A stretch of 64,000 nucleotides of DNA from positions 1 through 64,000 of the forward strand of contig CAILZI010000126.1 of the NCBI GenBank assembly GCA_903838675.1. Reading direction: 5' to 3'. Below, piece after piece: positions 9,293 to 17,018 of the stretch; position 1 is the first letter of the stretch; every line of letters starts with the position of its first letter. This stretch comes from an uncultured Verrucomicrobiota bacterium. GTDB taxonomy: Bacteria > Verrucomicrobiota > Verrucomicrobiia > Verrucomicrobiales > Verrucomicrobiaceae. The notes beneath the pieces were generated by a model, which did not search any database, was not told where the DNA came from, and saw only the letters and a list, made by a program, of their open reading frames with translations. The translations under genes were made by a program, and so were the position numbers.

Positions 9293-9670
9293 TTACGCCA
9301 GCTTGCTGCCCGCCCACCAGCCAAGGGCGGCGGCGGTGATGCCCAGCAACACGCTGCCAACGGCATTGAGCAGCGCCAGCCATGAGTGCTGATTCAGCAA
9401 AAGCAGCCACGAGTCATTAGCAAGCGTGGAAAAAGTAGTGTAGCCCCCCAGGACACCTGTGGCGGCGAAGAGCCAGGGTCCGCTGCCTTTCTCCTTCATG
9501 GCAGGCAGGGCGAAGAGGAAGCCTAGAATAAAACTGCCGAAGATGTTGGCCGCGAGCACCCCCCAGGGAAAGACGGCTTTTGGCAGCAGACGCGCCATGC
9601 CGATGACGGTGCCATAGCGCAGCACCGAACCGATGCCGCCGCCGAGAAAGACCAGAAGGATGTTTTTCAT
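9293..9670 (-). CDS. crcB: Fluoride efflux channel CrcB/FluC
   Basis: A 125-residue protein with four membrane helices and the FluC signature. These are GGGIGSVLRYG at the N-terminus, PWGVLAANIFGSFILGFL in helix 2 with the conserved Asn, and GVLGGYTTFSTLANDS, the TTFS motif lining the pore. FluC works as an antiparallel dimer that exports fluoride. Here there is one copy only, implying a homodimer. I looked for a fluoride riboswitch upstream and saw none. The upstream interval instead holds palindromic repeat material. Confidence 0.95.
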   Translation of the reverse strand: MKNILLVFLGGGIGSVLRYGTVIGMARLLPKAVFPWGVLAANIFGSFILGFLFALPAMKEKGSGPWLFAATGVLGGYTTFSTLANDSWLLLLNQHSWLALLNAVGSVLLGITAAALGWWAGSKLA

Positions 9671-9714
9671 AGGGGCTGAGGTGCGGGGAATGCAGGGTTC
9701 TTGGGGCAGGGAGA

Positions 9715-9845
9715 GATGACTCTCGGAAATGACGGATCAGTAAATCCGAATGACTAAATAATGTCGAATGACAAATGACGATGTGCGGTGCGAAAACGCA
9801 GCCTTCGCTGAGCTGCGAGAGTGGTTATTCATTCGTCATTCGAAT
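9715..9845. repeat. REP-like palindromic repeat region with GAATGAC / GTCATTC units
   Basis: Several GAATGAC/AATGACG units (9715-9735 and 9749-9780) face an oppositely oriented ATTCATTCGTCATTCG tract (9828-9842). TCGAATGAC at 9764-9772 and GTCATTCGA at 9835-9843 form a 9 bp inverted repeat. Between them CGCAGC...GCTGCG (9797-9817) forms a small hairpin. The element lies between perM and crcB, both on the minus strand. Related ATTCGTCATTC units occur elsewhere in the window. Confidence 0.5.
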
Positions 9846-9887
9846 GCGCCCATGCAGTGAGCTATTCTTCAGGCCAACAATGTCATT

Positions 9888-11174
9888 TTAAACGCTCACC
9901 GCGGCTTCCTGTCTGGAGCCGCCAATTGTCTGCGGTGCGATACGTGCCCGCCATACGTAGCGCTGGAACAGAACCTTGACCGATGCCGTGAGAGGCACCG
10001 CCAGGATGGCACCGAGCAGACCGCCCAGCAGCAGGCCCCACACAAACACGGAAACGATGACCGTCATCGGGTGCAGCCCAACGGCCTCGCCCACGATACG
10101 CGGGGTGATAAAGAAGGCATCAATCTGCTGCACCAAGGCAAAGACACCGGTGACGACCAGCGGCATGACCCACCACGGATCCGCAGGAAGGAGGGCGCTG
10201 CCGCCCTGCACCGAGGCGATGATCACGGCTGGAATCCAGCAAAGAGCGATGCCCAGGTAAGGAATGATGCCGGCCAGACACAGAGCGAGTCCGATGATCA
10301 GGCCAAAATCCAGCCCGACGATCACCAAGCCGATGCCGGTGGCGATGCCGTTGATCATGCTCACAAAAAGCTGGCCGCGGAAGAAGGCCACGAGATAGCT
10401 GTTGATCTCATTCAGGCAGCTCACCAGTTCGTCTTTGAAAGCCGAGGCCCGCAGAGGCAGGTAGTCCGACCACCGCTGCTGGATCTTGGCGCTCTCGATC
10501 AGGAAGTAGTAGAGGTAGAGCGGAACGATGATGAAGGAGAGCATGAAGCCAAACACCCCGAGGAAACCGCCGACGCTCTTTGTCAGAAAACTCCAGATGA
10601 TGCCGGGCACTTTGGGCAGCGTCGTCTTCACCCAGTCCCCACGCAGCAAAGCATGGAAGTCGGTGTCCAGGCCGTCGCTCACCTCTTTGTCTTTGATCTC
10701 CGAGGCCGCCCCCTGCTCTGCAGCGGGTGTTACAGGAGTCACCGTAGGTTCTGCTTGGGGCAGGAGCTTGATGCCGTAGTCCTTTTCGATCCTCGCCGAG
10801 AAATCGACCACGGCCTTCTGCGCCTTCGCATAATAGACCGGCACACGATCTGCCAGATGGCGAGCGGGGTTATCCAGCTTTACCACGATCCACCAGCCTA
10901 GCCCACCGATGGCCAACGTGAACACCGCAAACGCCAGCAGTACCGAACGCTGTCGGTTCAGCCCCCGGCGCTCCAGCCACTCAACCCCGGGCTCCAGCAA
11001 GTAGGCCAACACCCCGGCCACGGCGAATGGTATTAAAATAGGCTGGAGAAAGGCCAGCACTTGCGTGGCCAGATTGATCGTGCTGATGGCCAGCCATCCA
11101 ATGAAGGCGATCGACAGTGCGGTGATGGCAGTCCATAACACTTTGCGCTGAAAGACGGTGGGAAGGTTCTTCAT
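9888..11174 (-). CDS. AI-2E/PerM family transporter
   Basis: A 428-residue polytopic membrane protein of the AI-2E transporter (PerM/YdiK) family. It has an N-terminal helix pair (about 12-60), a charged extramembrane region (about 95-190), then the conserved cluster of C-terminal helices. Characteristic segments are PLYLYYFL, FFRGQLFVSMINGIATGIGL and LAGIIPYLG. Family members have been linked to autoinducer-2 export or Na+/H+ antiport, so the substrate here is uncertain. The ATG is at 11174, and the divergent PPOX gene starts at 11275. No partner genes suggest a quorum-sensing role. Confidence 0.9.
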   Translation of the reverse strand: MKNLPTVFQRKVLWTAITALSIAFIGWLAISTINLATQVLAFLQPILIPFAVAGVLAYLLEPGVEWLERRGLNRQRSVLLAFAVFTLAIGGLGWWIVVKLDNPARHLADRVPVYYAKAQKAVVDFSARIEKDYGIKLLPQAEPTVTPVTPAAEQGAASEIKDKEVSDGLDTDFHALLRGDWVKTTLPKVPGIIWSFLTKSVGGFLGVFGFMLSFIIVPLYLYYFLIESAKIQQRWSDYLPLRASAFKDELVSCLNEINSYLVAFFRGQLFVSMINGIATGIGLVIVGLDFGLIIGLALCLAGIIPYLGIALCWIPAVIIASVQGGSALLPADPWWVMPLVVTGVFALVQQIDAFFITPRIVGEAVGLHPMTVIVSVFVWGLLLGGLLGAILAVPLTASVKVLFQRYVWRARIAPQTIGGSRQEAAVSV

Positions 11175-11274
11175 GTGGAGAATGGGGCGCAGCCTAGCCA
11201 GTCGCTACGGTTTGGGTACTCCAAAGATGTCCGCAAATTGGACAGCTGAGGCTCACGGCGTATCGTCGTTCACC

Positions 11275-11730
11275 ATGTCCCGCCCGCAGCCCCAACCCGT
11301 AGATCCCGCCGAACTCCCGCAACTGGCGCAAGCCACCATGCGTGCCGCCAAGTTTCCCATGCTCGCCACGGTGGATGGCGATCAGCCGCGGTTGCGCCCG
11401 GTCTCACCGGTGCGCACAGACGGATTCACGGTTTATGTCGCCAATCTGCGCCGTTACTGCAAGACGCACGAACTGGAGGTCAATCCGAAGGCCGAGCTTT
11501 GCTACACCGATGATAACCACCATCAGGTGCGCATCACCGCCACGGCAGAGATCGTCACCGAGCGTGCACTGATGGAAGAAATCTGGGCAGCCAGCCCCTT
11601 GTTGCGAGCCTATCTGGGGAGCATCGACAATCCGGAACTGGTCATGTACCGCTTCGTTCCGAACCGAGTGCGCTACATGCGCGAGTGGGCTTTGGAATAT
11701 TTTGAAGTGCCTTTTTCGGCACATTCATAA
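11275..11730 (+). CDS. Pyridoxamine 5'-phosphate oxidase-family flavin-binding protein
   Basis: I start the protein at the ATG at 11275 (MSRPQPQPV..., 151 residues). The longer ORF from 11158 runs back over the divergent perM start and adds a non-conserved leader. The sequence has the split-barrel PPOX pattern: MLATVDGDQPRLRPVSPVRTDGFTVYVANLRRYCKTHEL, then KAELCYTDDNHHQVRITATAEIV. The C-terminal segment YRFVPNRVRYM is typical of the general stress protein 26/YhbP-like group. It probably binds FMN, F420 or haem. The true substrate is unknown. Confidence 0.85.
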   Translation: MSRPQPQPVDPAELPQLAQATMRAAKFPMLATVDGDQPRLRPVSPVRTDGFTVYVANLRRYCKTHELEVNPKAELCYTDDNHHQVRITATAEIVTERALMEEIWAASPLLRAYLGSIDNPELVMYRFVPNRVRYMREWALEYFEVPFSAHS

Positions 11731-11792
11731 AGTAGATACCCACGTTGGCCTGAGCTGTGCGTTGAGGTCATCTGTTCAAACGTGCCACCAAC

Positions 11793-11885
11793 TGTGAATA
11801 ACTTCGTCTTTGTGAATAAGTTCTTGCCAGCCACTCCACGTTCTGACACTCTTCAACAATTACCGTGATTCATTCAAATAATCAC
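11793..11885. promoter_or_regulatory. Direct repeat and dyad upstream of the PIN-PhoH gene
   Basis: TGTGAATAACTTC (11793-11805) is repeated as TGTGAATAAGTTC (11811-11823), 18 bp apart. Further down, GTGATT-N9-AATCAC (11865-11885) is a perfect 6 bp dyad. The 250 bp interval 11731-11980 otherwise holds no gene. These are candidate regulator sites for the gene at 11981. No regulator is identified. Confidence 0.4.
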
Positions 11886-11980
11886 ATTTCGGGATCGGTA
11901 CGTTTGGCTCTCCCCCGCGCCAACGAAAAGCTGTCCCCGCCTTTTTCAACGCAGGCAACCACTACACCCACTAAACTACC

Positions 11981-13534
11981 ATGGACCGTGACGACCACCC
12001 AGCATCGGTAATCTCCACTGCTATCTCCACCCGCGCTTCCGATTCTGGCCCTGTTTCTGTGAATTCTTCATCTCCCACCACCTCATCCTCCCGCCGCCGC
12101 CGCGCTGGCACGCCGACAGCTACCAAGACGTTCGTCCTCGACACCAACGTCCTTCTGCACGACCCCGCGTGCATTCACCGCTTTGCCGAGCATCACATCT
12201 GCATTCCGGTCGATGTCCTGAGCGAACTGGATCGCTTTAAGAACGAGATGACTGAGCGGGGATCAAACGCCCGCGAAGTGCATCGGGCGCTGATGAAGAT
12301 TTTTGCCACGAAGGGTGCCTCGGTGACGAGTGGCGTCCCCACAGACGGCGGGGGCAGCATCCGCGTGGCTGTCTATGATCCTGCTGAGGCGCGCAAGCAT
12401 GCCAGCGTCCAAGGATTTGAGCGCATTTTTCACGATCTGGACAAAGCCGACCACCGCATCCTGGCATGCACGCTCTGGCTGAGCGAGCAGGTTTCTCCGC
12501 CGGTCATTCTCGTCAGCAAAGACCTCAACATGCAGCTCAAGGCACGCGCCGTGGGCATTGAGTGCGAAGATTACCTCCATGACAAAGTGGAACCGCGTGA
12601 GGTCGCGAATTTCGACATCGCCCGCGTCGATTTGAGCCAGCATGAACTGCAACGCTTCGCCAGCAGCGGACGCCTGTCCGTGCCAGAAACCCGCACCGTG
12701 GGCATGGTTATCAACGACTACGCCCTGCTCTCCGCCGGAGACAAAGCTACCATGCCAGCGAAGCTGAGCACGAATGGTGAATTTGTGCGACTGCACCATA
12801 CTCCGGAATCGATCAAGGTCGGCCAGGGCCGTGCGATCAAGCCGATGAATCTTGGTCAGGCCTGCTTTCTGGATGCGCTGCTCGATCCTGAAATCAGCCT
12901 CGTCACATGCTACGGCCAGGCGGGCACCGGCAAAACCCTGCTCGCCGTGGCGGCTGCGCTTTCGCAGGTGTTTAACCGCACCTACCACGGAGTCACTGTG
13001 AGCCGCCCCATCGTCGCCATGGGTCAGACCGTCGGCTTTTTGCCCGGATCCTTGCAGGAAAAAATGCGCCCCTGGCTGCAGCCCGTCTATGACGCGCTGG
13101 ATCTCCTGATGCGGCCGATTGAAGGCACGCAGCAGGGACCTGCGCGCAAGAAGAACCGTTTCATGCCCGAACCGCAGCAGCAGATGTCCGCGCCCGCCGC
13201 GCCGTATGACCCTCTCATTCAGCAGGGTGTCATTGAAGTGGAAGCCCTCTGCTACATTCGTGGTCGCAGCATCCCGGATCGCTTTTTCATCCTGGATGAA
13301 GCGCAGCAGCTTACGCCGCTGGAGGCCAAGACCATCGTGACCCGCATGTCACGCGGCTCCAAACTGGTGCTCGTGGGTGACCCTGCACAGATCGACAATC
13401 CTTATGTGGACAGCCGCAGCAACGGGCTGGTGTACACCCGCCAGCGCATGCGCGGCCAGACGTTCGCGGCGCACGTTCCCCTGGTCAAAGGTGAACGCAG
13501 TGCCCTGGCGGAAGCGGCGGCGCGGTTGCTGTAA
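11981..13534 (+). CDS. PIN domain-PhoH ATPase fusion protein
   Basis: A protein of 517 residues. After a Ser/Thr/Arg-rich N-terminal tail of about 45 residues comes a PIN nuclease domain (FVLDTNVLLHDP, with further acidic residues around DLDKADHRIL and SKDLNMQLKARAVGIECEDY). The C-terminal half is a PhoH P-loop ATPase, with Walker A AGTGKTLLA (about residue 313), Walker B FFILDEAQQL, and GDPAQIDNPY. PIN-PhoH proteins are thought to be RNA-directed nuclease/helicases, as shown for mycobacterial PhoH2. The segment between the P-loop and Walker B carries a Pro/Gln-rich insert of about 25 residues. The ATG at 11981 is the only reasonable start before the PIN domain. Confidence 0.92.
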   Translation: MDRDDHPASVISTAISTRASDSGPVSVNSSSPTTSSSRRRRAGTPTATKTFVLDTNVLLHDPACIHRFAEHHICIPVDVLSELDRFKNEMTERGSNAREVHRALMKIFATKGASVTSGVPTDGGGSIRVAVYDPAEARKHASVQGFERIFHDLDKADHRILACTLWLSEQVSPPVILVSKDLNMQLKARAVGIECEDYLHDKVEPREVANFDIARVDLSQHELQRFASSGRLSVPETRTVGMVINDYALLSAGDKATMPAKLSTNGEFVRLHHTPESIKVGQGRAIKPMNLGQACFLDALLDPEISLVTCYGQAGTGKTLLAVAAALSQVFNRTYHGVTVSRPIVAMGQTVGFLPGSLQEKMRPWLQPVYDALDLLMRPIEGTQQGPARKKNRFMPEPQQQMSAPAAPYDPLIQQGVIEVEALCYIRGRSIPDRFFILDEAQQLTPLEAKTIVTRMSRGSKLVLVGDPAQIDNPYVDSRSNGLVYTRQRMRGQTFAAHVPLVKGERSALAEAAARLL

Positions 13535-13605
13535 CTTAGATTCGTTACAGAAAATCACGTTTAGGAAATTCATCTGCGAAATGTTGAAATGGAATAAACG
13601 TGTTT

Positions 13606-13651
13606 TCGTTTAAGACGCGATGTGTGGGAAGGAAGATTCCCACATCTTCGC
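13606..13651 (+). promoter_or_regulatory. Leader element and hairpin upstream of EF-hand gene 1
   Basis: TCGTTTAAGACGC (13606-13618) recurs with one mismatch before the second EF-hand gene. Just downstream, TGTGGGAA (13623-13630) pairs perfectly with TTCCCACA (13637-13644) around a 6-base loop. Outer GCGA/TCGC arms can extend the stem. It probably lies in the 5' leader of the EF-hand transcript. No U-tract follows, so it is not an obvious terminator for phoH. Confidence 0.45.
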
Positions 13652-13685
13652 GCTCACTAAATTCAACAATCCAAAACCGCCCCCT

Positions 13686-13988
13686 ATGAAAGTTATTACC
13701 TCACTTCTCGCCATCCTGGCGATTTCCGCCGTCACCTCATTCGCCGCTGAGGGCGATGCGCCCAAGAAACCTGAAGGCGACAAGGGCAAACCCAAGCTGA
13801 CGCCGGAAGAAATGTTTGCCAAGAAAGACGCCGACAAAGACGGCAAAATCAGCAAGGAAGAATACCTCAAGGGCGCCAAGGATGCGGCCAAGGCCGAGGC
13901 TTCGTTTACCAAGAAAGACACGGACAAGGACGGCTTCCTTTCCAAGGAGGAGTTTACCGCTGTTCCGAAGAAAAAGAAGGACGCCTGA
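13686..13988 (+). CDS. Secreted EF-hand domain protein, copy 1
   Basis: The start is the ATG at 13686 (MKVITSLLAILAIS...). The ORF track begins at 13620, inside the leader hairpin. The product is 100 residues. An N-terminal signal peptide of about 20 residues ends near SFAAEG and is followed by a Lys/Pro-rich linker. Two EF-hand calcium loops follow, DADKDGKISKEE and DTDKDGFLSKEE, and the protein ends in a basic KKKKDA tail. It is probably periplasmic or secreted and binds calcium. A paralogue of the same plan follows 223 bp downstream, so the pair arose by tandem duplication. Confidence 0.88.
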   Translation: MKVITSLLAILAISAVTSFAAEGDAPKKPEGDKGKPKLTPEEMFAKKDADKDGKISKEEYLKGAKDAAKAEASFTKKDTDKDGFLSKEEFTAVPKKKKDA

Positions 13989-14020
13989 TTCACGCTCTGT
14001 CCTGAGCTAAAAAGTCACCA

Positions 14021-14052
14021 CGCCGCACCCGCATCGAGCGAGTGCGGCGTTT
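14021..14052 (+). terminator. Terminator-like hairpin after EF-hand gene 1
   Basis: CGCCGCAC (14021-14028) pairs with GTGCGGCG (14042-14049), with an inner CGC/GCG pair and an ATCGA loop, followed by a short TTT. The same hairpin design, nearly base for base, follows EF-hand gene 2. Confidence 0.65.
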
Positions 14053-14135
14053 GCATGTCTGGTCTAGCTGCTCGCCGTGCCGGTTTGTCGATACAAAAAT
14101 CATTGATAATTTATCGAAACGGATTGGGCGTCTTC

Positions 14136-14148
14136 TCGTTTAACACGC
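14136..14148 (+). promoter_or_regulatory. Conserved leader element upstream of EF-hand gene 2
   Basis: TCGTTTAACACGC differs at one position from the element at 13606-13618. It lies 76 bp before its start codon, compared with 80 bp for copy 1. This suggests that the promoter or leader was duplicated together with the gene. Confidence 0.4.
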
Positions 14149-14211
14149 CACGCGCCGGACTGGGACAACCAGACTCCCGTGCTCCTAAAATCAACGACCC
14201 AACAATAACCT

Positions 14212-14517
14212 ATGAAAGCAATCACATCGCTCCTCGCCATCCTGGCACTCTCCGCCGTCACCACCTTCGCCGCTGAAGGCGACGCACCCAAGAAGCCTGA
14301 AGGCGAAAAGGGAAAGCCCAGAATGACCCCGGATGAACTAATCGCAAAGCTGGACACCGACAAAGACGGCAAAATCTCCAAGGCTGAGTGGCTCGCATCC
14401 CCGCAGGCCAAGAAGGACGAAGCCAAGGCAACCGAACGCTTCACCAAGTTTGACAAAGACAGCGACGGATTCCTCACCAAGGAAGAACTGACTCCAAAGA
14501 AAAAGAAGGACGCCTGA
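14212..14517 (+). CDS. Secreted EF-hand domain protein, copy 2
   Basis: A 101-residue paralogue of the gene at 13686. It has an almost identical signal peptide (MKAITSLLAILALSAVTTFA), the same EGDAPKKPEG linker, two EF-hand loops (DTDKDGKISKAE and DKDSDGFLTKEE) and a KKKKDA end. The region between the two EF-hands has diverged (WLASPQAKKDEAKATERF), consistent with an older duplication. It is probably a periplasmic calcium-binding protein. A strong intrinsic terminator follows, and neither copy shares an operon with the PSD1 gene downstream. Confidence 0.88.
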   Translation: MKAITSLLAILALSAVTTFAAEGDAPKKPEGEKGKPRMTPDELIAKLDTDKDGKISKAEWLASPQAKKDEAKATERFTKFDKDSDGFLTKEELTPKKKKDA

Positions 14518-14550
14518 GGCGTCTGACATTTTGGCTTCCTGAAGTCATCC

Positions 14551-14585
14551 AAGCCGCACCCGCTTCGAGCGAGTGCGGCTTTTTT
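14551..14585 (+). terminator. Intrinsic terminator after EF-hand gene 2
   Basis: AAGCCGCAC pairs with GTGCGGCTT, with an inner CGC-TTCGA-GCG stem-loop, followed directly by TTTTT. This is a canonical Rho-independent terminator. It also argues against the ORF-track start at 14586 for the next gene. Confidence 0.85.
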
Positions 14586-14663
14586 GTGGTGGTGTTCGCC
14601 AGAATGCGGAAGAAGCCCCCTTGTGCCCGACGTACGTTGTATTCTCCTCTGCGCCTATTCCGA

Positions 14664-17015
14664 ATGCTTCGCCGCCCCCTCATCACACTCCTGCTCAGCA
14701 CCGCTGCCTGTCACGCTGCGGTGGATTATGCCACGCAGATCAAACCGCTGCTGCAGCAGCACTGCGTGAAATGCCACGGAGCCACCACGCAGAAATCCCA
14801 GCTTAAGCTCGATACGGCCGCCTCTGCACGCACCGGCGGCAAGCGCGGATCTGCCCTGCCTGATCTCCTGGTGCAGGTGGTCTCTGGCACTCAGGCTGAA
14901 ATCCCGCAGATGCCCTACAAGCGAGGCCCGCTCGATTCCGCTCAGATCGCGCTCATCAGGCAGTGGGTCGCTGAAGGCGCGCACGCACCTGCTGAGGAAA
15001 CACCCAGCGATGACCGGCACTGGGCCTTCATCGCACCGGTCAAATCACCGCTGCCGCAGAGTGGCAGCACGCATCCCATTGATGCCTTTATTCGCGCCAG
15101 CCTTGCCAAAGCCGGCATTGAACCCTCGCCACCCGCTGCGCCTGCGACGCTCATCCGCCGACTCCACCTTGATCTCACCGGGCTGCCACCCACGCCCGCT
15201 GAAGTGGCTGCTTTTCTCAAGCAGCCGGCATCTAGCGTCCAGGATCTAATCGCCAGGCTGTTCGCCTCCAAACACTACGGCGAACGCTGGGGCCGGTGGT
15301 GGCTCGATCAGGCGCGCTACGGCGACAGCAATGGCTACAGCATCGACGCGCCGCGCAGCATGTGGCCGTTTCGGGATTATGTCGTCAATGCCTTGAACCA
15401 AGACAAGCCCTTCGATCAGTTCACGCTCGAACAACTCGCAGGCGACATGCTGCCCAAGCCTTCGCGCGAGCAGCTCATCGCCACCGGCTTTCACCGCAAC
15501 ACGCAGATCAATCAGGAGGGCGGCATCGACAAAGAGCAGTTCCGCATTGAGAGTATTTTTGATCGAGTCGCCACAACCGGCACTGTGTGGCTCGGCCTCA
15601 CCATTGGCTGCGCGCAGTGCCACGATCACAAGTTCGATCCCATCAGCCAGCGCGAGTATTATCAGATCTTCGCCTTCCTCAACAACCAGGATGAGCCCAC
15701 TCTTCCCGTGCCCGATCCCGGCCAGGATCTCGACAAGTTGAAAGCGGAGCATACCCAGGTGCTCAAGCAGATCGACGCCCACATCAAGGAGCGCCTCGCC
15801 GTGCTGCTTGAATGGGAAAAGACCCTCGGTGACAAATCGAAGAAGCTCCTCGATGCCGAAGCACTCAAGTCCCTGGCGAAACCCGTCGACAAACGTGCTG
15901 CCGCAGATCAGCGCGTTCTCTTCAAAGCCATGACCGGAACGTCTGACAGCGTCTTCAATCCGCTTTATGACCGCCATCTTGAGCTCGAAAACATCTTCAA
16001 GAACGGCACCACCACCCTTGTGATGAAGGAGCTGCGGCAGCCACGCAAAACCACCCTCTTCATCAAAGGCGACTTCACCCGGCCGTCCGATGAAGTGCTG
16101 CCCGGCGTCCTCGCGGTGCTGCCGCCCCTGCCCGCTGGTGCGAAGGCTGACCGCCTCGCCCTTGCACGCTGGCTTATTGATCCTAAAAACCCGCTCACCG
16201 CCCGTGTCATTGTGAACCGGGTCTGGCAGCAATATTTCGGGCGCGGTCTTGTCTCGACGGAAAATGATTTCGGCACCATGGGCCGCCTTCCCACGCACCC
16301 GGAACTCCTCGACTGGCTTGCCGTCGATTTCATGGAGCACGGCTGGAGCCTCAAACACCTGCACAAGCTCATCGTCACGAGCGCCACTTACCAACAATCC
16401 TCCGTCATTCGCCAGTCGTCAGCCCTGATTGATCCAAACAATGACCTTCTCTGGAGGCAGAACCGCCTGCGCCTGGATGCGGAAATCGTGCGCGATGTGT
16501 ACCTTGCCACCAGCGGCCTGCTCTCGCCCAAGATGGGTGGTGCGCCCGTCTATCCACCCATACCTGAGGGCGTAATGTCTTTGGGGCAGGTCAAACGCGC
16601 CTGGCCCCTGAGCAAAGGCAGCGACCGCTACCGGCGTGGTATTTACACATTCATTTTCCGCGCCACACCGCCGCCGGCGCTCAGCGTCTTCGATGCCCCT
16701 GACGGATTCAGCACCTGCACCCGTCGTATCCGCAGCAACACCCCGCTGCAGGCCCTGACAATGCTCAACGACAGCGCCTACGTCGAGTTCGCGCAGGCCC
16801 TGGCCGCACGGCTGATCAAGGAAGCTAAAACCGACGATTCACGCATTGCTCAAGCCTATCAGCTCTGCCTCTCACGCCCACCGCTCGATCACGAACGCAA
16901 GGCACTCATCCACCTGCTAGACGCCGAACGCAAGGCTGGTGCAAGCGACCTGCAAGCCTGGCAGGCTGTGGCCCGTGTGATGCTGAATCTGGATGAGACC
17001 ATCACGCGGGAGTAA
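14664..17015 (+). CDS. PSD1-type secreted cytochrome: Planctomycete cytochrome C + DUF1549 + DUF1553
   Basis: The start is the ATG at 14664 (MLRRPLITLLLSTAACHA), which gives a proper signal peptide and 783 residues. The ORF-track ATG at 14586 sits directly on the preceding terminator. The protein carries the haem motif CVKCH (Cys34, Cys37, His38), DUF1549 with ERWGRWWLDQARYGDSNGY and CAQCHDHKFDP, and DUF1553 with NPLTARVIVNRVWQQYFG and TPLQALTMLNDSAYVE. It is shorter than the homologue at 3831 because it lacks the F5/8 type C module. Unusually, no DUF1501 partner follows: the next gene converges from the opposite strand 3 bp away. Confidence 0.92.
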   Translation: MLRRPLITLLLSTAACHAAVDYATQIKPLLQQHCVKCHGATTQKSQLKLDTAASARTGGKRGSALPDLLVQVVSGTQAEIPQMPYKRGPLDSAQIALIRQWVAEGAHAPAEETPSDDRHWAFIAPVKSPLPQSGSTHPIDAFIRASLAKAGIEPSPPAAPATLIRRLHLDLTGLPPTPAEVAAFLKQPASSVQDLIARLFASKHYGERWGRWWLDQARYGDSNGYSIDAPRSMWPFRDYVVNALNQDKPFDQFTLEQLAGDMLPKPSREQLIATGFHRNTQINQEGGIDKEQFRIESIFDRVATTGTVWLGLTIGCAQCHDHKFDPISQREYYQIFAFLNNQDEPTLPVPDPGQDLDKLKAEHTQVLKQIDAHIKERLAVLLEWEKTLGDKSKKLLDAEALKSLAKPVDKRAAADQRVLFKAMTGTSDSVFNPLYDRHLELENIFKNGTTTLVMKELRQPRKTTLFIKGDFTRPSDEVLPGVLAVLPPLPAGAKADRLALARWLIDPKNPLTARVIVNRVWQQYFGRGLVSTENDFGTMGRLPTHPELLDWLAVDFMEHGWSLKHLHKLIVTSATYQQSSVIRQSSALIDPNNDLLWRQNRLRLDAEIVRDVYLATSGLLSPKMGGAPVYPPIPEGVMSLGQVKRAWPLSKGSDRYRRGIYTFIFRATPPPALSVFDAPDGFSTCTRRIRSNTPLQALTMLNDSAYVEFAQALAARLIKEAKTDDSRIAQAYQLCLSRPPLDHERKALIHLLDAERKAGASDLQAWQAVARVMLNLDETITRE

Positions 17016-17018
17016 AAA

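Noticed and set aside
9715-9845. CRISPR-like array
   Set aside because: Repeat units are short, degenerate, irregularly spaced and in both orientations. There are no spacers of constant size and no cas genes.
9671-9887. Possible fluoride riboswitch before crcB
   Set aside because: The upstream strand lacks the conserved pseudoknot sequences of the crcB motif. The interval is better explained by GAATGAC/GTCATTC palindromic repeats and a short hairpin.
15246-16397. 383-codon ORF on the minus strand
   Set aside because: It lies wholly antisense to the PSD1 gene, whose motifs are clear. The product has no recognisable domain, so it is a shadow from high GC at third positions.
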